This document shows, piece by piece, positions 56,819-64,000 of a DNA stretch of 64,000 nucleotides (positions are counted from its first letter, which is position 1; each line of letters opens with the position of its first letter). The notes under the pieces were generated by a model. It saw only the letters and a program-made list of their open reading frames with translations. It had not been told where the DNA came from and made no database searches. The stretch is taken from contig NC_030811.1 in the NCBI RefSeq assembly GCF_001704415.2, positions 78,758,069 to 78,822,068 on the forward strand, read 5' to 3'. A program made the translations under genes and the position numbers. This DNA is from Capra hircus. Its lineage: Eukaryota; Chordata; Mammalia; Artiodactyla; Bovidae.

Positions 56819-57654
56819 ACACAGGTGATTGTGAGGTATGTCTACAGGCAAAACTTTAGGGATATTGCAGATTCTTAGCAATTATAAAAAGGAGTTGGGC
56901 AAATAAAATAAGTTAATAGTGATTTCCAGATTTTTGTAGTAGAGAAAATTTTTCTGTTCTTCAGTTAATAGAAATCTGAGCATTTAGAACATCTATGATT
57001 TTTGAGAGAAAGAGAAAGACTGTCACTGGTTTCCCTGGTAATTTGACTAGGGAGTCTGAGAGGAATATCAAAGGGCATAAGAGTTTAGTAGCAATCATGG
57101 ATTTCCGAGTGGCATGTTAGCACTGGTGCAATTAGCCATTAATCTTAGTGGAGATCTGTGCCAGACACAGATCTCCTTTTCCACTCTACTCTATTACTAC
57201 CTGTGCACAGTCAGATCAGGAGCTGCACATACAACAGCTTGGATGGTGGAAAGGGAGTGATGCAGTCGCTATATAGAAAGCCAGGGCCATTAAGAAGTAT
57301 TGTTGATTGGTCAACCTTGTAATGCAAAAATTTGCTATTACAGAACATTTTGACTGAAATTTGAATCAAATGTGGTTTTATCTGTTAATAGCACTCTTGA
57401 CTTCAGACTATTTAATCTCAAAGTCTCAATTCACTTGTATAATGGGGGAAAATATGCTTTTCAATTAAGATTGTTGTGAAGATCAAAACAGGTTAAAAAA
57501 CAAAATAAAAATTCTTAGCAGAATGCCTGAATAAAATGTTTGCATGCATAGATTTGTTTTTATTTCCTTGCCTAAATATGTTTGCCATGACCATATTTTG
57601 AACCTTTTTTTTTTTTTTATCAATTTCAGTTTTTGTGTCTAAATAGCCTCCTTT
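56819..57654. other. Mixed DNA with a perfect hairpin
   Basis: No recognised repeat or exon. The part at 57000-57330 is GC-richer and contains an 11-bp perfect inverted repeat (see separate entry). A T run lies near 57607-57620. Confidence 0.4.
57150..57176. repeat. 11-bp perfect inverted repeat, 5-nt loop
   Basis: Arms ggagatctgtg (57150-57160) and cacagatctcc (57166-57176) around ccaga. Directly visible; function unknown. Confidence 0.9.
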
Positions 57655-57780
57655 TGTTTAGTTGCTAACTCATGTCTAACTCTTTTGCTAACCCATGGAC
57701 TGTAGTAGCCCACCAGACTTCTTCTATCTAGGGGATTTCTCAAGCAAGTATACTGGAGTGGGTTGCCATCTCCTTCTCCA
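57655..57780 (-). mobile_element. Bov-tA / Bov-A partial
   Basis: Reverse body and tail (tagttgctaactcatgtcta, caagtatactggagtgggtt) without a tRNA-like head. It ends where the next BovB begins. Confidence 0.82.
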
Positions 57781-57789
57781 ATCCTCTTT

Positions 57790-58585
57790 CAGTTCAGTTC
57801 AGTTCAGTCACTCAGTTGTGTCTGACTCTTTGCAACCCCATGAATTGCAGCACGCCAGGCCTCACTGTCCATCACCAACTCCCAGAGATCAAACTCATGT
57901 CCATCGAGTCAGTGATGCCATCCAGCCATCTCATCCTCTGTCGTCCCCTTCTCCTCCTGCCTCCAATCCTTCCCAGCATCAGAGTCTTTTCCAGTGAGTC
58001 AACTCTTCGCATGAGGTGGCCAAAGTATTGGAGTGTCAGCTTTAGCATCAGTCCTTCCAATGAACACCCAGGACTGATCTCCTTTAGAATGGACTGGTTG
58101 GATCTCCATGCAGTCCAAGGGACTCTCAAGAGTCTTCTCCAACACCACAGTTCAAATGCATCAATTCTTCGGTGCTCAGTTTTCTTCACAGTCCAACTCT
58201 CACATCCATACATGACAACTGGAAAAACCACTGCCTTGACTAGACGGACTTTTGTTGGCAAAGTAATATCTCTGCTTTTGAATATGTTGTCTAGGTTGGT
58301 CATAACTTTCCTTCCAAAGAGTAAACGTCTTTTAATTCCATGGCTGAAGTCACCATCTGCAGTGATTTTGGAGCCCAGAAAAATAAAGTCTGTCACTGTT
58401 TCCACTGTTTCCCCGTCTATTTGCCATGAAGTGATGGGACCAGATGCCATGATCTTAGTTTGCTGAATGTTGAGCTTTAAGCCAACTTTTTCACTCTCCT
58501 CTTTCACTTTCATCAAGAGGCTTTTTAGTTCCTCTTCACTTTCTGCCATAAGGGTAGTGTCATCTGCATATCTGAGGTTTATTAG
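57790..58585 (-). mobile_element. 5'-truncated BovB LINE
   Basis: Reverse BovB of about 800 bp. The 3' end is at the left with a (TTCAG)n run, and the 5' break lies just before the YADD codons at about 58585. It has low divergence, and the HLM-R codon is the ancestral CGA. It is the best-preserved BovB C-terminus in the window. Confidence 0.93.
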
Positions 58586-58591
58586 TTCCAT
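57872..58591 (-). pseudogene. BovB RT C-terminal frame (239 codons) with a host-derived ATG
   Basis: The minus-strand frame starts at an ATG (58589-58591) in flanking DNA and enters BovB at NLRYADDTTLMAESEEELKS. It continues through IKRRLLFGRKVMTNLDN, MYGCESWTVKKTEHRRIDAF and LQYFGHLMRRVDSLEKTLML to GGRRRRGRQRMRWLDGITDS. A small deletion then shifts it (DMSLISGSW-stop) a few dozen codons before the normal end. Motif C is present; fingers, motif A and endonuclease are absent, so no activity is expected. Confidence 0.9.
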
Positions 58592-59086
58592 TCAAAAAAT
58601 CAAATATTTGTAGTTTTCACAAAGTGTTAGGGAATGAGAAGAATATGAAAGAAAGTTGATCTGTAATCTGTTAAGAAAAAGAGGATTTTTGATACTTATT
58701 TTATTAAACTCCTTATTTCTTTTCTTTTGACCACTTTTGAAACACATGTTCAAATAAACCCACATATCTTTTACAACTATTGAGTATTATTCATTTTACT
58801 TGGATTTTATTAGAAAATTACACCACACAAATATAATTTTACAAATTTTGCTATGGAACCTATATTTACATTTTATTATTAAATAAATAATATTTTAGAT
58901 ATACATGTTTTTATAAGATGAAGTTCCATTATCCCAGCATCAATTTTATTTTTAGACTTTTCACTTAGAATTTTTCTTCAGTTTTGAGTAAGTTAGATCT
59001 TTCTCTTTTTTCAAATATTAATGTGCTTTGTGTAGATGGTCTTATTCTGCTAAATGTTGCTCAGGTATAGTTCATAAGCACTGTAG
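58592..59086. other. AT-rich DNA, nothing recognised
   Basis: No recognised repeat or coding frame. Confidence 0.5.
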
Positions 59087-59245
59087 AGTTCGATCCCTGA
59101 GTCAGAAAGATCCCCTGAAGAAGGAAATGGCAATCTATTCCAGTATTCTTGCCAGGTAAATCTCATTGACAGAGGAGACTGGCAGGCTTCAGTCCATGGG
59201 GTCACAAAAGATTCAGAAACAATGATTAAATAACAACAATGAGAG
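59087..59245 (+). mobile_element. Bov-tA SINE, head truncated
   Basis: Begins at the B box (agagttcgatccctgagtca), body aggaaatggcaatctattcc, tail ending in ataacaacaa. Diverged. Confidence 0.85.
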
Positions 59246-59283
59246 GGAATGATGCAAAAAACTACCCAGTAGCCTTACATACT

Positions 59284-59548
59284 CAGAGAAGGCAATGGCA
59301 ACCCACTCCAGTACTCTTGCCTGGAAAATCCCATGGTTGGAGGAGCCTTGGCAGGCTGATGTCCATAGGGTTGTAAAGAGTCGGACACGACTGAGCGACT
59401 TCACTTTCACTTTTCACTTTCATGCATTGGAGAAGGAGATGGCAACCCACTCCACTGGAGAATCCCAGGGATGGTGGAGCCTGGTGGGCTGCCGTCTCTG
59501 GGGTCACAGAGTCGGACATGACTGAAGCGACATAACAGCAGCAGCAGC
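59284..59548 (+). mobile_element. Bov-A2 SINE with 11-13-bp target duplication
   Basis: Forward dimer (agaaggcaatggcaaccc; second monomer from ggagaaggagatggcaaccc with a ~20-bp deletion after cactcca), ending in four to five CAG units. Flanked by agccttacatact at 59271-59283 and 59549-59561 (the first ag may belong to the CAG tail). Young by its perfect duplication. Confidence 0.94.
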
Positions 59549-59561
59549 AGCCTTACATACT

Positions 59562-62500
59562 AGGTATTTCAGGTTAAAAAATTAAATTGTTGTTAGAAGA
59601 ATTTTATTCTGTGAAAGTTGAACTTTAGTAGCAGCCATAACTTAAGAAACAAAATGTGAGGTGTAGTGAATTTATCTTAAATCCTTTTTGAGTGAATTTG
59701 GTTACTGATATGGAGAAAGGCTTTCTTCTGAAGACAGTTCATTTCTCAAGTTGTCCTGTAAAATTTTCTCCACATTAATTTTTAGTATATACTTAATATA
59801 ATGGAGACTTTAAAAGATAACCACCTGATATGATGAAATGTCAAACACATCAAGTATTAATGTACAAGTACAATTATAAACTGGCTTGAAGGTCTGAAAT
59901 TCGATTTTAACTGTTTAAGGAGGTTTAATTACTCAGTCTAAAAGAAAGCATATTTTAAGTTAGCATATTTATTAGAATTTTCTGAAGTCCAAATCTATAA
60001 TAAAAGAGGTCAATTACATGACTGAAATGGTAATTATTTATTCTACCTTTATAATACATGCAAATAACAGAATACCTCTGAGTGAAATTTTAAATTACCA
60101 AATTTTAAAGTACCAAGGAAGGAAACAAACAAAATTTAAATATAGAAATTTAAAGTATAAAATCAGAGCACACAGAAAATCAGAGGTAAGCTGTGGTCTT
60201 ATAAAAATATCTCTAGCTTTTTTTAATCTGGGAGCAATTTTTTTTTTATTGTGTATCATCTTATCAATTGTAAGCAGTTCACAGACTCTTAGGATTCTCC
60301 ATTTCATCTTCTGTGATTGGCTAGTATTTAAGTAAAATACACAAAAAGGACAAAAAGATAAACATTGGTTGACTAATTGCTGTATGTGTCTCACCACCCC
60401 CTACCCATTTATCTACCAAGCCCGCCTATGACAGGCTACTGACTATGACTGCTTGTCTGAAATCTGATTCTGTTGCTATGATTGCTCACAGTGTCTGGTG
60501 ACCCCAATGTGATTCCTGGCTCTGATTCCAACTCTGAGCTGGCTTTGACCTACTGGCAGGGACTTCCAACAGCACCTGAGCCCTGCTTGTGCCAATATAG
60601 CTGACATGTCTGGAGCCAGCTTCCGGCTGGTGAATTTGCCACTCAAATAGCAGAGTTTTGTACACATTAGGAAATGAAACACAGAACTTGCCAGCAGTGT
60701 TGTTTCACTCAAACAAAATATTAAAAAAAAAAAAAACTATGAGTGAAATTTGGGTAGAAGACCCAAGTGGGTCAAAGATCTTGTCTGAATAGTTACTTCT
60801 TTTAAGCAAAGAGATATGTAAATTTATTTTTTTTGTAGTCTCCATAATAAATTATCTGGTCTCTAAGTTTAAAAAATATTCATAGTGAAGGGCATTAAAT
60901 TTAAAAATACTATCAAAATGATGCTTTCCTTTTTTCTCAATTCAAGTCATCAGCTTCTAAAAGATACACACATAATTTGTCAGGCTATTAAGAAGTAATG
61001 TACTCCTTGGTCATCTTATGAACTGTCTGGTGACAAGAAATAGTAAAAGTTAAAATAATTATTTTTGTGAAATATTTTACCATCAAATTTATTCTTAGAA
61101 TACCATGGTGTGTGTGTGTGCGTTTTCTCCTTTTAATTAGGAAAATAATCTCTTTTAGAGCAAATGTGTCTATATGTGATTTGTTAATAGCTAGTTAAAT
61201 TAATAACAAATATTTACCATACGTGTTTGTTTTCATATTTGTACACATAAGAGTATATATACTCTTAGTCGATTCTGCTGTATCTTATATATTTATATAA
61301 GACTTTTAGGCAAATTTAAACTATAATATAGTTCACCTAATGCACAAAACGTAGTATTTGACTAAAAATCAGTTTTGAAAAGAAAAATGAAAAGATTTAC
61401 CATTCTTTCCTGAACCTAAAGGTGACGTTATAAAAATGTTTACATATGTTAATTAATGGGAAAACAGAATAAACCAAAAGAATGTAGGCGTTATCTAAAG
61501 TAGTTAACTATTTTCAAGTAAACTTCAGAGAATATTGCACATATCTACATTTTCTTCATTTTAAGAATATGAACTTTAACTCAGTTTAATGAACATAAGA
61601 CCTCAAGGATATCATTTCAGTGTCCCTTAATGTCAATCCAATACATAAAAACCAGTGCTCTAAATATTCTAACCCATTCAAGCAAAAGTCATTCAACAAA
61701 GTAGTAAAAGGCAATGTCGTTGTACTATAAAGTTATTTCAAAGTAATAGCTCTCCCATGGTTAGTCATGTGAATATCTAGAATAAATGAAAAAGTAATGA
61801 AATGGAAACATGTAAAGAAACAAAACTCTGTATACGTTTTTAATGAGTACAAGTAATAGTGAAGTTGTAAATAGTACAGGCTGCTAACAAAGTCAACAGG
61901 AATAATTTTTAGTTGGTAGATGAGTAGTCCTAACATAAAATTAATTTCTTCTGGTTTTTCTTTTATTTTAAATTTTTTTCCTAGATCTGTTTTTGTGGAA
62001 AGAAGATGAGTGACTCTACTGAACATCTGTAATACCCAGCTGCACACTGGCATTCCAGTAAGATTTGATTGATGATGTACTTGAATATAGATTTCCAAAT
62101 AAGGCCCAAGGCCAGTTTCCCCTCATTTTGACAATAAAACACTGTAATTCTTAATATCAAGTGTTTGCTGGAATGGAGAAAAAGAAAGACATTTCTAGCA
62201 ACATGCAGAGAATGAGAACTGGTGAATTAATCAGTGTTACTACCCACCCATAGGTCCCAAAGCTTATAAAAGATATTCCACCCAGAAAATCGTAGCTACT
62301 CATTAGTGCAGAAAAATTGCCTTAATACAGCCCATGTGGTTATGCTAGTGCTGTCAATTGGATGTCAATTGGATACTCTTTTAAAAGTTCTATTTTGTCA
62401 ATTAATCCCATGTGCTTTTTTCTTTCTTGGAAATTTAGATTCTCCCTCTATTAAATTTAGAAATACATGTTAAGACATAAGAATATAGCATGCTTTGATT

Positions 62501-63521
62501 AGAAACTCCTAAAACAGTGCGTCAAAATGCTATGGTCTAGAAATGTTTATGAGCTTAAGAGCTGCTGTAGAGTAGCAAGCAGATTTTTTTTTTTTCAACA
62601 GGGCCTAAAATCTGGACATTTGTCTACATTAAAAAAAGATAAAAACCTTATGAATTCTATCTTCAGATTTAGGTGAAATTTAGAGGTTGCAATTAATATC
62701 TACTCTTAAGAAAAATTTGGAAGAGTGGCTAAATTTTACCATGAGGACATTCATATCCTGGTTGTCACTGACAGATATAGAAAGGTAAAGTCCCTGTTAA
62801 CTTCCTGGAGTCACTAACATTTTCAGAAATCTGCTGTTATACTGGTTATGAGAAGGCTTTCCTGTCAAAGCAGCAAAATCTCTCTAGCACAATGTTTTTT
62901 CAAAAATCAGTTTATTTGGGCTGTTATTTATTTGACAGGAGAAAAAAGATTTTCTTAATTTATAAATATATTTGTGTTTAAAATGGCCCATATTCATCAT
63001 TATTTTGATTTGGTATTCTCATAATATCTAAATACCTCTTAGTTCTCATAAATGACTCATTTTTTTCTTGTGTGTTCTCATAGTAATTTCCTTTCTGAGA
63101 CATGTTTTGCTGTACTTATTTCTAGCTTACCTTACTTTTTAATGCTGTTTTATAATAATAATATAAATTTATAGTGCATTGAACAAAATTATTTTAAAAA
63201 TTATTTAAAATCATCATCACAGTCATATAAATTATACAGGATTAGAATATTTTTTCAAATTAGCTCCATAAATAAAGGCATAACTCCAAGCTTAGAGATT
63301 TTTCCATGTTGACTTTCACTATTGCTGATTTCCACAGCATGCTTCCTATTCCTTTTTACTCACTTACAGTATATGATTTTACTGAATATAGATGGAAATT
63401 ATCTTATATCATCAAATTTGATCTTAGAAACTAAACATCAAACTTGTCATGAAATTAGAATCTAAGAGTCTTTGTTCAGAAATATAAATATACATAAACT
63501 TTAAATTATAGCACATACATT
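59562..63521. other. 4 kb without recognised repeats
   Basis: A/T-rich, with a short (TG)n at 61108-61124 and T/A runs. A GC-richer island lies at about 60400-60710 but shows no exon-like structure that I can defend: its minus-strand frame of 78 codons starts at TTG and matches no domain I know. No SINE, BovB or L1 seen, unlike the rest of the window. Confidence 0.45.
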
Positions 63522-63733
63522 ATTGTTGTTATTTAGTTGCTAAGTCATGTCCGACTCTTTTTGAGCCCGTGGACCATAGCCTGACAGGCTTCTCTGTTCA
63601 TGGGATTTCCTAGACAAGCTTATTGATGAAGGTTGCCATTTCCTTCTGCAGGGAATCTTCTCCACCCAGGGATCCAACCTGCATCTCCTGCACTGGTAGG
63701 TGAATTCTTTACCACTGAACCATCAAAGAAGAC
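63522..63733 (-). mobile_element. Bov-tA SINE
   Basis: Reverse copy: tail with tgttgttatttagttgctaa, diverged body (agacaagcttattgatgaag), B-box region ccagggatccaacctgcatc and head end accactgaaccatcaaagaa. Older by divergence. Confidence 0.86.
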
Positions 63734-64000
63734 CACATTTATTATCACCATTATTAAAAAGTGGGGGATAAATTCTGGGATCATTCAATTCTCTTCAAAT
63801 TCTCACTGGTAATATGAATTAGACTGTGAGGGGAAGGCATAAAATGCCAACAATTACTTAAGCAAAGTAAAGCTGAATCACAAAATCCTACTATGCTCTA
63901 CAAGATAAAGATACTGAACAAAATAATTACAGTAATATGCACTCATAAATATGGGACATTTAATAAAGTCTTTGAGAATTCAGAAAAGCATATAGAATGA

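Noticed and set aside
60018..60397. Two overlapping ~100-codon frames on opposite strands
   Set aside because: No recognisable domain, AT-rich composition, no splice or promoter support.
1..64000. CRISPR array or bacterial defence-like system
   Set aside because: The recurring units are dispersed SINEs and LINEs in both orientations without regular spacing or cas-like genes; the sequence is vertebrate.

Overview
The window is nuclear DNA of a ruminant, most likely a bovid. The diagnosis rests on the repeat families. There are about a dozen BovB (RTE-type LINE) copies, about 25 Bov-tA / Bov-A2 SINE insertions, one older CHR-2-type cetartiodactyl SINE and several L1 copies of the type found in cattle and sheep. 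Below these lies an old mammalian layer of L2, MIR and ERVL-MaLR. The base composition is AT-rich. I found no host protein-coding exon, tRNA, rRNA, CRISPR array or bacterial-type operon. Every long open frame is a LINE remnant, so this reads as a gene desert or a large intron.

Layout: 1-8.3 kb holds AT-rich DNA with an L1 3' fragment split by a SINE, a MaLR LTR piece, a Bov-A2 and two BovB fragments in opposite orientations (4.2-5.1 kb and 5.7-7.0 kb). 8.29-15.98 kb is one near full-length L1 on the minus strand, bounded by a perfect 15-bp target-site duplication. It has a CpG-rich 5'UTR, a broken ORF1 and a broken ORF2. 16-31 kb holds scattered SINEs, an AT microsatellite, two L2 tails and BovB 3' fragments. 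31.1-32.65 kb is an ancient MaLR provirus with both LTRs. 33.3-35.3 kb is an L1 3' end abutting a 1.4-kb BovB. 35.3-46.6 kb is repeat-poor except for a few SINEs and a rearranged old L1 (43.9-45.9 kb).

46.6-58.6 kb is the most intricate part. A BovB copy was interrupted by an L1 and now carries an in-frame BovB-L1 fusion frame. A nearly complete BovB has its 5' half inverted inside a single 11-bp target-site duplication. A second BovB lies tail to tail with it, giving a 2.9-kb inverted repeat. A third, very old BovB is cut into pieces by an L1 and a SINE dimer. 59.6-63.5 kb is free of recognisable young repeats.

Functional logic: the only 'genes' are retrotransposon parts. L1 and BovB encode endonuclease plus reverse transcriptase. 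The Bov-tA and Bov-A2 SINEs share the BovB 3' end and are thought to have used BovB enzymes (established knowledge of these families). All LINE frames seen here carry stops, frameshifts or truncations, so none looks autonomous now. I found no undescribed biological system. The observations of most interest are structural: the inverted BovB, the chimeric frame, the inverted repeat and a shared BovB 5' breakpoint. Boundaries of repeats were read by eye and are good to roughly 5-15 bp, except where a target-site duplication fixes them.
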